Positions 47,948-57,733 of a stretch of 64,000 nt of DNA are shown here, in pieces. Each line of letters begins with the position of its first letter. The first letter of the stretch is position 1. The position numbers were made by a program, and so were the translations under genes. Source of the stretch: Polaromonas sp. Its GTDB lineage: Bacteria > Pseudomonadota > Gammaproteobacteria > Burkholderiales > Burkholderiaceae_C. The stretch is taken from NCBI RefSeq assembly GCF_013817205.1, contig NZ_JACDDD010000002.1, positions 1-64,000 of the forward strand, written 5' to 3'. The notes under the pieces were generated by a model. That model saw nothing but the letters and a program-made list of their open reading frames with translations, was not told the DNA's origin and made no database searches.

Positions 47948-49822
47948 TCAGACCGTGGCGATGTTTTTGCCGGTCAGCGCCTGGCGGATGCCGCGGTTCA
48001 TACGCTGCGCGGCGAAGTTTTCGGTGCCCGCAGCAAGCGCCTTGACTGCGGCTTCGATCTGCGCTGCGTCACCCTGCTGCCGCGTTTGGGCCAACTCGGT
48101 CATCAGGAGGGAGATGTCAGCTTTCTCCGCAGCTTCCAGCAAGTCTGCATCGGCAGCCAGCGCGCTTTGCGTCGCCAGCAACATACGGTCGGCGTCGACC
48201 TGCGCCTCAGCCAGCGCCCGAGCCTGCATGTCCTGCTGGGCCGTGGAAAAACTCTCCTGCAACATGCGGGCGATGTCGTCGTCGGACAGGCCATAAGATG
48301 GCTTCACATCGATACGGGCTTCCACGCCGCTGCCCTGCTCTTTCGCGTTGACACTGAGCAGGCCGTCGGCATCGACCGTGAAGGTCACGCGGATGCGCGC
48401 CGCGCCTGCCGCCATGGGCGGAATGCCGCGCAGCTCAAACCGCGCCAGGCTGCGGCAATCTGCCACCAGGTCGCGCTCGCCCTGTACCACATGCAATGCC
48501 AATGCGGTCTGGCCGTCCTGATAGGTGGTGAAGTCCTGCGCCATCGCCGTCGGAATGGTCTGGTTGCGCGGCACGATGCGTTCGACCAGGCCACCCATGG
48601 TTTCAATGCCCAGCGACAGCGGGATCACATCAAGCAGCAACAGTTCGGTGCCCGCGGCGTTGCCCGCAAGCTGGTTGGCGGAAACCGCAGCGCCCATCGC
48701 CACCACTTCATCGGGGTTCAGGTTGGTCAGCGGCTCACGGCCGAAAAAGCTGCCCACCGCGCGGCGTACCTGCGGCATGCGGGTCGAGCCACCCACCAAC
48801 ACCACGCCCTGGATATCGTCCTTGCCCAGTTGCGCGTCGCGCAAAGCCTTGCGCACCGCCGCCAGCGTACGTTGTGTCAAGGACGCGGTAGCCGCTTCGA
48901 AATCCGCCGCTTTGAGGTCAAACTGCACGTTAGCCCTTGTCAGACGTGCGGAGAATGCTACGGAATCTGTAGCAGAGAGGGCCTCCTTGCTGGCCCGCGC
49001 GGTCTGCAGCAAGGCCGCCTTGTCGCCTGGCGTCAGCGTGTCTGCTGCCACACCGGCCTTATCCAGCACCCACTGGACCAGCGCGCGGTCGTAGTCGTCG
49101 CCGCCCAAGGCCGAATCACCGCCGGTGGAGACAACTTCAAACACACCCTGGCTCAGGCGCAGGATGGAGATGTCGAAAGTGCCGCCGCCCAGATCGTAGA
49201 TCGCGTAAATGCCTTCGCTGGCGTTGTCCAGCCCGTAGGCAATGGCTGCCGCTGTCGGTTCGTTGATCAGGCGCAGCACATGGATACCGGCCAGCTGCGC
49301 GGCATCCTTGGTCGCCTGGCGCTGCGCATCGTCAAAGTATGCCGGCACAGTGATCACCGCACCGAAGATGTCGTCGTCGAAGGTGTCCTCGGCCCGGTAG
49401 CGCAAGGTCGCCAGAATCTCGGCACTGACCTCGACCGGGCTTTTTTCTCCGGCCACGGTCAACACGGCGACCATGCCCGGCTTCTCAATCAGCTCGTAGG
49501 GAAGCTGCGCGCGGCTGGCGATGTCCGCCGTACCGCGCCCCATCAGCCGTTTGACCGAGCTGATGGTGTTTTTTGGATCCTCCACCTGCGCCGCCAGGGC
49601 CTGGTAACCGATCTGGCGAGTGGCAGCGCCAGAATCGTCCAGCCCGTAACGCACCACGCTGGGCAGGATCACACGGCCCTGTTCATCAGGCAGGCATTCG
49701 GCCACGCCGTTGCGCACGCTGGCCACCAGCGAATGGGTGGTGCCGAGGTCAATACCGATGGCGATGCGTCGCTGGTGCGGATCCGGCGTCTGACCGGGCT
49801 CGGAGATTTGCAGTAAGGCCAT
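47948..49822 (-). CDS. hscA: Fe-S assembly chaperone HscA (Hsp70 family)
   Basis: HscA is an ATP-driven chaperone that binds the LPPVK motif of IscU and promotes cluster transfer. It has 624 residues. The nucleotide-binding domain starts [20 protein letters not shown] and contains [20 protein letters not shown] and [15 protein letters not shown]. The substrate-binding domain starts near [20 protein letters not shown]. It follows hscB by 24 bases. A small hairpin GCTACGGAATCTGTAGC inside it resembles, but is not clearly, the palindromic repeat. Confidence 0.97.
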   Translation of the reverse strand: MALLQISEPGQTPDPHQRRIAIGIDLGTTHSLVASVRNGVAECLPDEQGRVILPSVVRYGLDDSGAATRQIGYQALAAQVEDPKNTISSVKRLMGRGTADIASRAQLPYELIEKPGMVAVLTVAGEKSPVEVSAEILATLRYRAEDTFDDDIFGAVITVPAYFDDAQRQATKDAAQLAGIHVLRLINEPTAAAIAYGLDNASEGIYAIYDLGGGTFDISILRLSQGVFEVVSTGGDSALGGDDYDRALVQWVLDKAGVAADTLTPGDKAALLQTARASKEALSATDSVAFSARLTRANVQFDLKAADFEAATASLTQRTLAAVRKALRDAQLGKDDIQGVVLVGGSTRMPQVRRAVGSFFGREPLTNLNPDEVVAMGAAVSANQLAGNAAGTELLLLDVIPLSLGIETMGGLVERIVPRNQTIPTAMAQDFTTYQDGQTALALHVVQGERDLVADCRSLARFELRGIPPMAAGAARIRVTFTVDADGLLSVNAKEQGSGVEARIDVKPSYGLSDDDIARMLQESFSTAQQDMQARALAEAQVDADRMLLATQSALAADADLLEAAEKADISLLMTELAQTRQQGDAAQIEAAVKALAAGTENFAAQRMNRGIRQALTGKNIATV

Positions 49823-49846
49823 GAGTCTGGGGTCGCGTTTTATTTG

Positions 49847-50377
49847 TTATGAAGTCAATTGTCCCAGCGCGTCGATGCGCGCATCGACTTCACCGGTAAA
49901 ACGCTCAATAAACATAAGGCCTCTCACCTGCCGGGCGGCCGCTGGAAAGTCTTTGGCGACGTCCAGCAGATGCTCTAATTTTGATAGCTGCTCGCGCTTG
50001 CTGGCCGTGGCCTCGGCAGCAATTTCATCGATATCGTCGATCCCTCCGGCGTCATCCAGCGCTTCGCGCCACTGCATCTGCTGCATCAGGAAGTCGGCCG
50101 GCATGGCGGTGTTGCTCTCCGCCTCGATGGGTGCGCCCTGCATTTCGCACAGGTACATGGCCCGCTTGAGCGGGCTTTTCAGGCGCTGATAGGCCTCATT
50201 GATGCGCACCGACCACTGCATGGCCAGCCGCTGCGCAGCAGCGCCCTGCGCCGCAAACTTGTCGGGATGCGCCTCGCGTTGCAGCTCTTTCCAGCGGGCA
50301 TCAAGCACAGCACTGTCCTGCGCGAACTGCGCGGGCAGATCGAAAAGTTCGAAATCGTTGGATTGGAGGCTTGGCAC
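49847..50377 (-). CDS. hscB: Fe-S assembly co-chaperone HscB (J-domain protein)
   Basis: HscB delivers IscU to HscA and stimulates its ATPase. It has 176 residues from a GTG start (MPSLQSNDFELFDLPAQFAQ). The J domain carries REAHPDKFA (the HPD motif), followed by a C-terminal helical domain that binds IscU. The sequence TASKREQLSKLEHL in the C-terminal domain is encoded by a palindromic repeat copy. It lies 150 bases after iscA, an unusually wide gap in this operon. Confidence 0.95.
   Translation of the reverse strand: MPSLQSNDFELFDLPAQFAQDSAVLDARWKELQREAHPDKFAAQGAAAQRLAMQWSVRINEAYQRLKSPLKRAMYLCEMQGAPIEAESNTAMPADFLMQQMQWREALDDAGGIDDIDEIAAEATASKREQLSKLEHLLDVAKDFPAAARQVRGLMFIERFTGEVDARIDALGQLTS
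49972..50016 (+). repeat. Dispersed palindromic repeat, copy 9 (inside hscB)
   Basis: Core GCTCTAATTTTGATAGC is followed by TGCTCGCGCTTGCTGGCCGT. It is antisense to hscB and in frame in the C-terminal helical domain. The arm is diverged after TGCTCGCGC. Confidence 0.7.
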
Positions 50378-50449
50378 GAGAAGCGGCTTTCGGGATGGGA
50401 AGCGTAGCGAGCGGGCGTCAGGCTAGGCGCACGGAGCGCAGCAACCGGA

Positions 50450-50466
50450 ACGTACTTCATGTACGT
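50450..50466. repeat. Palindrome between hscB and iscA
   Basis: ACGTAC-ttcat-GTACGT is a perfect six-base inverted repeat nested in a wider imperfect one (GCAGCAACC...GGATTGCGAGC). It lies in the 150-base iscA-hscB gap. It may be an RNA processing or regulatory element; nothing else is recognisable in the gap. Confidence 0.5.
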
Positions 50467-50527
50467 GAGGATTGCGAGCACCGCGCAACGACGCATGGCG
50501 GCCACGCAGTAGCTTTACACACAAAAA

Positions 50528-50851
50528 TCACACACGGAAGGACTCGCCGCACCCACAGCGATCGCGCTCATTCGGATTGATGAACTTGAAGCCCTCGTTC
50601 AGGCCCTCGCGCACAAAGTCGAGCTGGGTACCGTCGATATAAGCCATGCTTTTGGGATCGACCAACACCTTGACGCCGTTGTCCTCAAAGACCACGTCTT
50701 CAGGCGCGATTTCGTCCGCATATTCGATCTTGTAGGCCAGGCCGGAGCAGCCGGTGGTTCGCACGCCCAGGCGCACGCCCACGCCCTTGCCGCGTTTTGT
50801 CATGTAACGGGTGACGTGACGTGCTGCGGCGTCGGTGAGGGTAACGGACAT
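50528..50851 (-). CDS. iscA: A-type iron-sulfur carrier (IscA/ErpA family)
   Basis: This is a cluster carrier or iron donor in Fe-S assembly. It has 107 residues. The three conserved cysteines are in [15 protein letters not shown] and [10 protein letters not shown] (Cys and Cys-Gly-Cys). It lies 20 bases after iscU in the isc operon. Sequence alone cannot fully separate IscA from ErpA; position favours IscA. Confidence 0.95.
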   Translation of the reverse strand: MSVTLTDAAARHVTRYMTKRGKGVGVRLGVRTTGCSGLAYKIEYADEIAPEDVVFEDNGVKVLVDPKSMAYIDGTQLDFVREGLNEGFKFINPNERDRCGCGESFRV

Positions 50852-50871
50852 GATTGCGGGTTATCGAAAGA

Positions 50872-51258
50872 TCAGTGGGCGTGTTTGAGCTTGTAGTCGC
50901 TGACCGCAGCCTTGATCGCGTCTTCGGCCAGGATGGAGCAGTGAATTTTCACGGGCGGCAGGGCCAGTTCCTCGGCAATCGCGCTGTTCTTGATGCTCGC
51001 CGCTTCGTCGAGCGTCTTCCCCTTGACCCATTCTGTCACCAGCGAACTCGACGCAATCGCCGAACCGCAGCCATAGGTCTTGAAGCGCGCATCTTCAATC
51101 ACACCCGTCAGCGGGTTGACCTTAATCTGCAGCTTCATCACGTCGCCGCAGGCCGGTGCGCCGACCATGCCGGTGCCTACCGTGTCGTCGCCCTTTTCGA
51201 ACGAGCCGACGTTGCGGGGGTTTTCATAGTGGTCCACCACTTTTTCGCTGTATGCCAT
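50872..51258 (-). CDS. iscU: Fe-S cluster assembly scaffold IscU
   Basis: IscU is the scaffold on which 2Fe-2S clusters are built. It has 128 residues. The conserved cysteines are in GAPACGDVMKLQI, YGCGSAIASSSLV and KIHCSILAEDAI. The HscA recognition motif LPPVK is visible directly before IHCS. It lies 40 bases after iscS. Confidence 0.98.
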   Translation of the reverse strand: MAYSEKVVDHYENPRNVGSFEKGDDTVGTGMVGAPACGDVMKLQIKVNPLTGVIEDARFKTYGCGSAIASSSLVTEWVKGKTLDEAASIKNSAIAEELALPPVKIHCSILAEDAIKAAVSDYKLKHAH

Positions 51259-51298
51259 TTTGTTTACCTCTGAATCTGATGTGCGCCACTGCTGGCGC

Positions 51299-52516
51299 TT
51301 AGTGTGCGGCCCATTGGATGGTGGACAAGTCGATGCCGTCCTTGAACATTTCCCAAAGCGGCGACAGGTCCCGCAGCTTGGCCACGTTTTCCTTGATGGT
51401 CGCCACCGCGTAATCGATTTCTTCCTCGGTGCTCCAGCGGCCTATCGTCATGCGCAGGCTGCTGTGGGCCAATTCGTCACTACGGCCCAAGGCGCGCAAC
51501 ACATAACTGGGCTCCAGGCTGGCCGAGGTGCAGGCCGAACCGCTGGACACAGCCAGGCCCTTGATGCCCATGATCAGCGATTCACCCTCGACAAAATTGA
51601 AACTCATGTTGAGGTTGTGGGGCACACGCTTGTCGGCGTGGCCATTGAGGAACACCTCTTCCACATCCTTGAGCCCTGCAAGCATGCGTTCATGCAGGGC
51701 CAGGATGCGCTTATTTTCCTCATGCATTTCCGCTTTGGCAATACGGTAGGCCTCGCCCATGCCCACGATCTGGTGCGTGGGCAAGGTGCCCGACCGCATG
51801 CCGCGCTCATGACCGCCGCCGTGCATCTGGGCTTCCAGCCGCACACGCGGCTTGCGTCGCACATACAGCGCGCCTATGCCCTTGGGGCCGTAGGTCTTGT
51901 GCGAAGTCAGGCTCATTAAATCCACGGGCAAGGTGGCCAGGTCGATGTCAACCCGCCCGGTTGCCTGCGCGGCGTCCACGTGGAAAATCACGCGTTTTTC
52001 GCGGCACAAGGCGCCGATGGCCGCGATGGCCTGAATCACGCCGATTTCATTGTTGACGTACATCACGCTCACGAGAATCGTGTCGGGGCGAATCGCCGCC
52101 CTGAGCACCTCAAGGTCCAACAGGCCATCGGCCTGCACATCGAGATAAGTGACTTCAAACCCCTGGCGCTCCAGCTCGCGGCAGGTGTCGAGCACGGCCT
52201 TGTGTTCGGTCTTGACGGTGATGAGGTGTTTGCCCCGCGTCTTGTAAAACTGCGCGGCGCCCTTGATGGCCAGGTTGTTGGACTCGGTCGCGCCACTGGT
52301 CCAGACAATCTCGCGCGGATCGGCGCCTATCAGTTCGGCCACCTGTTCACGGGCTTTTTCGACAGCGGCTTCCGCCTCCCATCCCCAGGCGTGGCTGCGT
52401 GATGCCGGGTTGCCGAAATGCTCGCGCAACCAGGGAATCATGGCGTCCACAACCCGCGGATCGCAGGGATTCGTGGCGCTGTAATCCATGTAAATGGGGA
52501 AGTGAGGCGTTTCCAT
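51299..52516 (-). CDS. iscS: Cysteine desulfurase IscS
   Basis: IscS is a PLP enzyme that takes sulfur from cysteine for Fe-S clusters and tRNA thiolation. It has 405 residues. The start is [20 protein letters not shown]. The PLP lysine lies in [20 protein letters not shown] and the catalytic cysteine in [20 protein letters not shown]. The C-terminus ends [11 protein letters not shown], which matches the IscU-binding tail. It follows iscR by 92 bases. Confidence 0.98.
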   Translation of the reverse strand: METPHFPIYMDYSATNPCDPRVVDAMIPWLREHFGNPASRSHAWGWEAEAAVEKAREQVAELIGADPREIVWTSGATESNNLAIKGAAQFYKTRGKHLITVKTEHKAVLDTCRELERQGFEVTYLDVQADGLLDLEVLRAAIRPDTILVSVMYVNNEIGVIQAIAAIGALCREKRVIFHVDAAQATGRVDIDLATLPVDLMSLTSHKTYGPKGIGALYVRRKPRVRLEAQMHGGGHERGMRSGTLPTHQIVGMGEAYRIAKAEMHEENKRILALHERMLAGLKDVEEVFLNGHADKRVPHNLNMSFNFVEGESLIMGIKGLAVSSGSACTSASLEPSYVLRALGRSDELAHSSLRMTIGRWSTEEEIDYAVATIKENVAKLRDLSPLWEMFKDGIDLSTIQWAAH

Positions 52517-52608
52517 GTGGCTAGCTTGTTAACTCACGGCTGGCGTGCAGCATCAAAAAAAAAAGGTAGTCTGCCGCCGGTTTTTTCAACCGGCAACGAC
52601 CGGCCGGA

Positions 52609-53145
52609 TCAGGACTTGGAAAAAGCGTTGCCGAGCGCAAACACCGAATTCGGTGCATTCACGCGCATCGGCTTGGCCACCGGCGCAGTGAAAATGGCCT
52701 TTTTCACCATCGGGGTGTTTTCCACCACCACGCCTTTGGCCAGCTGGTCGTCCACCAGTTTCTGCAAACTGACCGAGTCGAGAAACTCCACCATGCGGCT
52801 GTTCAGCGAGGCCCATAGCTCGTGCGTCATGCAGCGACCGCCATCACCGAGGCAATTTTCTTTGCCGCCGCACTGGGTGGAATCAATCGGCTCGTCCACC
52901 GACACGATGATGTCTGCCACGGTAATTTCAGCGGCCTTGCGGCCCAGCGTGTAACCGCCGCCAGGGCCACGGGTGGATTCCACCAGTTCATGGCGGCGCA
53001 GCTTGCCGAACAACTGTTCCAGGTAAGACAGCGAAATCTGCTGACGCTGGCTGATCGCAGCCAGGGTAACGGGGCCGTTGTTCTGGCGCAGGGCGAGGTC
53101 AATCATTGCTGTGACCGCGAAGCGGCCTTTGGTCGTGAGGCGCAT
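52609..53145 (-). CDS. iscR: Fe-S-responsive Rrf2-family repressor IscR
   Basis: IscR is a 2Fe-2S regulator that represses isc when clusters are abundant. ATG at 53145 (MRLTTKGRFAVTAMIDLALR) with AAAGGAGC upstream gives 178 residues. The winged HTH includes ISQRQQISLSYLEQLFGKLR and the wing RGPGGGYTLGR. The cluster ligands are in QCGGKENCLGDGGRCMTHEL (three cysteines plus histidine). A type 1 IscR box overlaps its own promoter. It heads iscRSUA-hscBA-fdx. The C-terminal tail is longer than in E. coli. Confidence 0.97.
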   Translation of the reverse strand: MRLTTKGRFAVTAMIDLALRQNNGPVTLAAISQRQQISLSYLEQLFGKLRRHELVESTRGPGGGYTLGRKAAEITVADIIVSVDEPIDSTQCGGKENCLGDGGRCMTHELWASLNSRMVEFLDSVSLQKLVDDQLAKGVVVENTPMVKKAIFTAPVAKPMRVNAPNSVFALGNAFSKS

Positions 53146-53270
53146 TTTCAAGCTCCTTTAAAAGTTGGCTTGACTGTCGTTTGGCTCTCCTTGCAAAGCT
53201 TGTGGCCCGCAAGGAACTCTTCTCCACCCACCCTCGCTGAACGGCCATTCCAGCGCAGGGCTTCTTGTTG

Positions 53271-53292
53271 TTGACTGTTTTAATCAAGTATA
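53271..53292 (-). promoter_or_regulatory. IscR type 1 box overlapping the isc promoter -10
   Basis: On the minus strand ATACTTGATTAAAACAGTCA fits the type 1 IscR pattern: ATA, then two inverted half-sites around a W-rich centre (TTGATTA-AAA-CAGTCAA). It overlaps a TATACT -10 box (53287-53292); no strong -35 is seen. This is the expected position for autorepression by cluster-loaded IscR. Confidence 0.75.
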
Positions 53293-53421
53293 CCACAGGC
53301 GACCGTCCTTCACAGTGCGCCCGGGCGCCTGTAACAGACCCGGAAGAGTGTGCGGAAACGTCCCCTGCCCCGCTTTTTTGGAGTCAAATCCCGCGCCGCA
53401 GTTCCCGAGAATCGTGAAAGG

Positions 53422-55542
53422 TTATTCAGGACCCGATCCGGTGGCCGGGAACGGCAGGATGTTGTCGGCGCCCGGTGCGCCGAAGGCCTGCGCCTTGAGC
53501 GCGTGCAACTGGTCGCGGACCCTGGCGGCTTTTTCGAACTCCAGGTTTTTGGCGTGTTCGACCATCTGTTTTTCCAGGCGCTTGATTTCGCGCGCGATGT
53601 CTTTTTCGCTCATGTCCTCGACCAGCGCCTTCTGCAGCTCCAGCTTTTCGGCGTCCTTGCCTGACTTCTCGCTGTAAACACCGTCGATCAGGTCCTTGAT
53701 GCGCTTGACGATGCTCTTGGGCGTGATGCCATGCTCGAGGTTGAAGGCAATCTGCTTGTTGCGGCGCCGCTCGGTCTCGTCCATGGCTTTTTTCATGGAG
53801 TCGGTGATGCGGTCGGCGTACAGGATGGCCCGGCCGTTCAGGTTGCGGGCAGCCCGGCCTATGGTCTGGATCAGGCTGCGTTCGGCGCGCAAAAAACCCT
53901 CCTTGTCTGCATCGAGGATGGCTACCAGGCTGACCTCGGGAATGTCCAGGCCCTCGCGCAGCAGATTGATGCCGACCAGCACGTCAAAAGCCCCCAGGCG
54001 CAGATCGCGCAGGATTTCGACACGCTCGACTGTGTCCACATCGCTGTGCAGGTAACGCACCTTGACGCCGTTGTCGGTCAGGTAGTCGGTCAGCTGCTCG
54101 GCCATGCGTTTGGTCAGCGTGGTGATCAGCACACGTTCGTTCTTGTCGACACGGATGCGGATTTCCTGCAGCACGTCGTCGACCTGATGGGTGGCCGGCC
54201 GCACCTCAACCTCGGGATCGACCAGGCCGGTGGGCCGCACCACCTGCTCGACCACCTTGCCGGCATGCTGCTGTTCGTAGGCAGCAGGCGTGGCCGAGAC
54301 AAAAATCGCCTGGCGCATCTTGGACTCGAACTCCTCGAACTTCAGCGGCCGGTTATCCAGCGCGCTCGGCAAGCGAAAGCCGTACTCGACCAGCGTAGTC
54401 TTGCGCGCGCGGTCGCCGTTGTACATGGCGTTGAGCTGGCCGATCATGACGTGGCTCTCGTCGAGAAACATCACCGCATCCTTGGGCAGGTAGTCGCACA
54501 AGGTCGATGGCGGCGAGCCCGGCGGCGCGCCGCTCAGGTGGCGCGTGTAGTTCTCGATGCCCTTGCAGTGGCCAATTTCGCTGAGCATTTCCAGGTCGAA
54601 CCGTGTGCGCTGCTCGATGCGCTGGGCTTCCACCAGCTTGCCGTCTCCGACAAACTGTTTGACACGTTCGGCCAGCTCCAGCTTGATGGTCTCGACCGCG
54701 GCCATGACCTTGTCGCGCGGCGTCACGTAATGGCTTTTGGGGTAGACCACAAAACGCGGCACCTTCTGGCGGATGCGTCCGGTCAGCGGATCAAACAGCG
54801 AGAGCGTCTCGATCTCGTCGTCGAACAGCTCGATGCGGATCGCCAGTTCGGAGTGCTCGGCCGGAAACACGTCGATCACGTCGCCGCGCACACGGAAAGT
54901 GCCGCGCGCGAAGTCCTGGTCGTTGCGCGCGTACTGCATGCGGATCAGGCGCGAAATCACGTCACGCTGGTTCATCTTGTCGCCGCTGCGCGCGATGAAA
55001 CGCATCTGGGTGTAGTCCTCCGGGGCGCCAATGCCGTAGATTGCGCTGACGGTTGCGACGATGATCGTGTCACGCCGCTCCAACACGCTTTTGGTCGCCG
55101 ACAGCCGCATCTGCTCGATGTGTTCGTTGATCGCCGAGTCTTTTTCAATGAACAGGTCGCGCTGGGGCACATAGGCCTCGGGCTGGTAGTAGTCGTAATA
55201 ACTGACGAAATACTCGACGGCGTTTTTCGGAAAAAACTCGCGGAACTCGCTATAGAGCTGGGCCGCCAGCGTCTTGTTGGGCGCAAACACAATCGCCGGC
55301 CGGCCCAGCCGGGCAATCACGTTCGCCATGGTGAAGGTCTTGCCGGAACCGGTCACGCCCAGCAGGGTCTGAAACACCTCGCCATCATGGATGCCCTCGA
55401 CCAGTTGCTCAATCGCTACCGGCTGGTCGCCGGCCGGCGGGTACGGCATGAACAACTCGAACGGCGAGTCCGGAAAGCGTACAAATTCGCCCGTGACAGG
55501 GGCTTCGCCGGCTGCAGGCATGACTTCAATCAGTTCTGGCAT
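53422..55542 (-). CDS. uvrB: Excinuclease ABC subunit B
   Basis: UvrB is the damage-verifying helicase-like subunit of nucleotide excision repair. It has 706 residues. Walker A is [19 protein letters not shown]. The beta-hairpin region is [20 protein letters not shown], and helicase motifs include [20 protein letters not shown] and [20 protein letters not shown]. The C-terminal UVR domain for UvrC contact ([20 protein letters not shown]) is present. The N-terminus is about 20 residues longer than in E. coli. It is divergent from an aminotransferase gene. Confidence 0.98.
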   Translation of the reverse strand: MPELIEVMPAAGEAPVTGEFVRFPDSPFELFMPYPPAGDQPVAIEQLVEGIHDGEVFQTLLGVTGSGKTFTMANVIARLGRPAIVFAPNKTLAAQLYSEFREFFPKNAVEYFVSYYDYYQPEAYVPQRDLFIEKDSAINEHIEQMRLSATKSVLERRDTIIVATVSAIYGIGAPEDYTQMRFIARSGDKMNQRDVISRLIRMQYARNDQDFARGTFRVRGDVIDVFPAEHSELAIRIELFDDEIETLSLFDPLTGRIRQKVPRFVVYPKSHYVTPRDKVMAAVETIKLELAERVKQFVGDGKLVEAQRIEQRTRFDLEMLSEIGHCKGIENYTRHLSGAPPGSPPSTLCDYLPKDAVMFLDESHVMIGQLNAMYNGDRARKTTLVEYGFRLPSALDNRPLKFEEFESKMRQAIFVSATPAAYEQQHAGKVVEQVVRPTGLVDPEVEVRPATHQVDDVLQEIRIRVDKNERVLITTLTKRMAEQLTDYLTDNGVKVRYLHSDVDTVERVEILRDLRLGAFDVLVGINLLREGLDIPEVSLVAILDADKEGFLRAERSLIQTIGRAARNLNGRAILYADRITDSMKKAMDETERRRNKQIAFNLEHGITPKSIVKRIKDLIDGVYSEKSGKDAEKLELQKALVEDMSEKDIAREIKRLEKQMVEHAKNLEFEKAARVRDQLHALKAQAFGAPGADNILPFPATGSGPE

Positions 55543-55714
55543 AGGTATCTCAATCCTGGCCCGCTAAAATCCGGGGCAACCAAACAGAATACGACATTTG
55601 GAACATGGGCGCAGCCAAAAGGCCGCCGATGTCCCGACTGTCTGCGTAACACACGGTAAACCAGATGGCGTGCCGGACCGTTTGAAACACAAACCACCCT
55701 TCCAGAGGATTTTC

Positions 55715-56911
55715 ATGTCGCTTTTCACCGCCGTCGAAATGGCCCCCCGTGACCCCATATTGGGCCTGAACGAGCAATTCAATGCCGATACCAACCCGAA
55801 CAAGGTCAACCTCGGCGTGGGCGTGTATTACGACGACAAGGGCAAGCTGCCACTGCTGCAGTGTGTGCAGATCGCCGAAAAAGCCATGATGGAAGCGCCC
55901 AAGCCGCGCGGTTACCTGCCCATGGATGGCGTGGCCGCTTATGACGCCGCCGTCAAGGCGCTGGTCTTTGGCGCCGACAGCGAGCCGGTCAAAAGCGGCC
56001 GCGTCGCGACCGCCCAGGGCATTGGCGGCACCGGCGGCCTCAAAATTGGCGCGGATTTCCTGAAGAAACTCACACCCAATGCCAAGGTACTGATCAGCGA
56101 CCCGAGCTGGGAGAACCACCGCGCCCTGTTCGCGCAGGCCGGCTTTACGGTTGAAAGTTACCCGTACTACGACGCTGCCAAACGCGGGGTGAACTTCGAC
56201 GGCATGCTGGCCGCGCTGAACGCTGCAGCCGAAGGCACCATCGTTGTGTTGCACGCCTGCTGCCACAACCCGACCGGTTATGACATCACGGCCGTCCAGT
56301 GGGACCAGGTGATCGCTGCGGTCAAGACACGCAAGCTCACCGCCTTCCTCGACATGGCCTACCAGGGCTTCGGCCACGGCATCGCCGAAGACGGCGCCGT
56401 CATCGGCAAGTTTGTCGCCGCCGGCCTCAACTTTTTTGTCTCGACCTCGTTTTCCAAAAGCTTCAGCCTCTACGGCGAACGCGTCGGCGCCCTGTCGGTC
56501 GTCTGCGAGAGCAAGGAAGAAGCCGAACGCGTGCTGTCCCAGATGAAGGTCGTGATCCGTACCAACTACAGCAACCCGCAGATTCACGGCGCCACCGTGG
56601 TCGCCAACGTGCTCAACAACCCAGAACTGCGCGCTCTGTGGGAGAAGGAACTTGCGGAAATGCGCGTGCGCATCAAGGCCATGCGGCAAAAGCTGGTGGA
56701 CGGTCTGAAAGCCGCCGGTGTGAAAGAAGACATGAGCTTCATCACGACGCAGATCGGCATGTTCAGCTACTCGGGCCTGACCAAAGACCAGATGGTGCGA
56801 CTGCGCAATGAGTTTGGCGTGTACGGCACCGACACGGGACGCATGTGTGTCGCCGCGCTGAACAGCCAGAACATCGCCCACGTCTGCGCGTCCATCGCCA
56901 AAGTACTGTAA
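55715..56911 (+). CDS. Class I aminotransferase, aromatic/aspartate type
   Basis: This PLP enzyme transfers amino groups between aspartate or aromatic amino acids and 2-oxoglutarate. ATG at 55715 (MSLFTAVEMAPRDPILGLNE) with AGAGGA upstream gives 398 residues; the ORF-track start is 39 codons early. It belongs to subgroup I-alpha (AspC/TyrB): VNLGVGVYYDDKGKLPLL, LHACCHNPTGYDIT, the PLP lysine in STSFSKSFSLYGERVGALS, and the carboxylate-binding arginine in YGTDTGRMCVAALN. AspC and TyrB cannot be separated by eye. A nucleotidyltransferase-like gene follows 11 bases later. Confidence 0.92.
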   Translation: MSLFTAVEMAPRDPILGLNEQFNADTNPNKVNLGVGVYYDDKGKLPLLQCVQIAEKAMMEAPKPRGYLPMDGVAAYDAAVKALVFGADSEPVKSGRVATAQGIGGTGGLKIGADFLKKLTPNAKVLISDPSWENHRALFAQAGFTVESYPYYDAAKRGVNFDGMLAALNAAAEGTIVVLHACCHNPTGYDITAVQWDQVIAAVKTRKLTAFLDMAYQGFGHGIAEDGAVIGKFVAAGLNFFVSTSFSKSFSLYGERVGALSVVCESKEEAERVLSQMKVVIRTNYSNPQIHGATVVANVLNNPELRALWEKELAEMRVRIKAMRQKLVDGLKAAGVKEDMSFITTQIGMFSYSGLTKDQMVRLRNEFGVYGTDTGRMCVAALNSQNIAHVCASIAKVL

Positions 56912-56922
56912 ATCCATTCCTG

Positions 56923-57489
56923 ATGGACGCTCTGGCGCAGCGATTTGTGCAGGACACCCTGCGCAACCACTGCAATGCCGTCCTGCTGGAGCGCCTGCCG
57001 GAACTTGGCTTACCCGATGCGTGGCTGGTCGGGGGCTGCCTGTTCCAGACAGTGTGGAACCTGCTGGAAGGCCAGCCGCCCGGCGCCCGCATCCGCGACT
57101 ACGACATCTTTTACTTCGACGGCACAGACCTGTCGGAAGCCACCGAAACTGCGGTCAATCTGCGCGCACGGCAGGTCTTTGGCGGTCTTGGGGTGCAGCT
57201 CGAACTGAAGAACCAGGCCCGTGTGCACACCTGGTACCCGGCGTATTTCGGCCGGCCTTGCCCGCCTCTGGGCAACGCCTGCGAGGGCGTCAACCGCTTC
57301 CTGGTGGGCAGCACCAGCGTCGGTTTGCGCCAGTCCGGTGGCACTGTGCAAGTGCATGCGCCGCACGGACTGGAGGACCTGTACCGCGGCCTCCTGCGCG
57401 CCAACCCGCGGGTCGATCACGGCCCGCTTTACGGCAGCAAAGCGCGTGACTACCAGGCGCGCTGGCCCTGGCTTCAGCTTGCGGATTGA
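56923..57489 (+). CDS. Nucleotidyltransferase-family protein (NTP_transf_6-like)
   Basis: This 188-residue protein resembles the predicted nucleotidyltransferase family PF06042. The start MDALAQRFVQDTLRNHCNAV at 56923 lies 11 bases after the aminotransferase stop. The family pattern is visible in AWLVGGCLFQTVWNLLEG (glycine pair) and IRDYDIFYFDGTDLSEA, where DYDIFYFD supplies the two metal-binding aspartates. HTWYPAYFGRPCPPL follows. The substrate is unknown. The C-terminus is intact, and a palindromic repeat copy begins immediately after the stop. Confidence 0.82.
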   Translation: MDALAQRFVQDTLRNHCNAVLLERLPELGLPDAWLVGGCLFQTVWNLLEGQPPGARIRDYDIFYFDGTDLSEATETAVNLRARQVFGGLGVQLELKNQARVHTWYPAYFGRPCPPLGNACEGVNRFLVGSTSVGLRQSGGTVQVHAPHGLEDLYRGLLRANPRVDHGPLYGSKARDYQARWPWLQLAD

Positions 57490-57490
57490 G

Positions 57491-57547
57491 TTCAAAAAAG
57501 CCTCCAGCCCTTCACTGGCGAGCGCAAGCAGCTCCTGAATTGATAGC
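57491..57547 (-). repeat. Dispersed palindromic repeat, copy 10 (intergenic, inverted)
   Basis: On the minus strand it reads GCTATCAATTCAGGAGC, then TGCTTGCGCTCGCCAGTGAA and GGGCTGGAGGCTTTTTTG: core, full arm and T-rich end. It is the only copy in the window with its arm in this orientation, yet its core on the plus strand (GCTCCTGAATTGATAGC) is nearly identical to that of copy 8. Confidence 0.9.
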
Positions 57548-57562
57548 GAACGCTGCTAAAAT

Positions 57563-57733
57563 TTACGCCGCAAGCGCCGCCACCGCATCGTAGAAAAAGC
57601 GTTCTTCCACGATGTTCTCGCCTGCGCAGCGTTGGTGCGCTGGCTCGTCGATACACATGGTCTTGCCCGAATGGCGGGTGAACTCGAACACCCAGTGGAT
57701 CACAACATATTTCGTGAACGCGCCGGGATTGTG
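57563..57733 (-). pseudogene. SnoaL/NTF2-like domain remnant
   Basis: A 56-codon open stretch ends in TAA at 57563 and reads TKYVVIHWVFEFTRHSGKTM, then CIDEPAHQRCAGENIVEERF and FYDAV. This strongly suggests the C-terminal strands of a SnoaL-like/NTF2-fold protein (WVFEFT...GENIVEERFFYD). It has no start: a TGA at 57736 closes the frame upstream, and family-like sequence (LGLGVAFEALGG) seems to continue in another frame towards about 57800. I read this as a 5'-truncated, frameshifted remnant. The SDR gene starts 85 bases further on the other strand. Confidence 0.6.

Noticed and set aside
48955-48975. GCTACGGAATCTGTAGC in hscA as a repeat copy
   Set aside because: It is a short palindrome of similar shape but has no T-rich centre and no arm, and the encoded residues fit a normal HscA; it may be chance.
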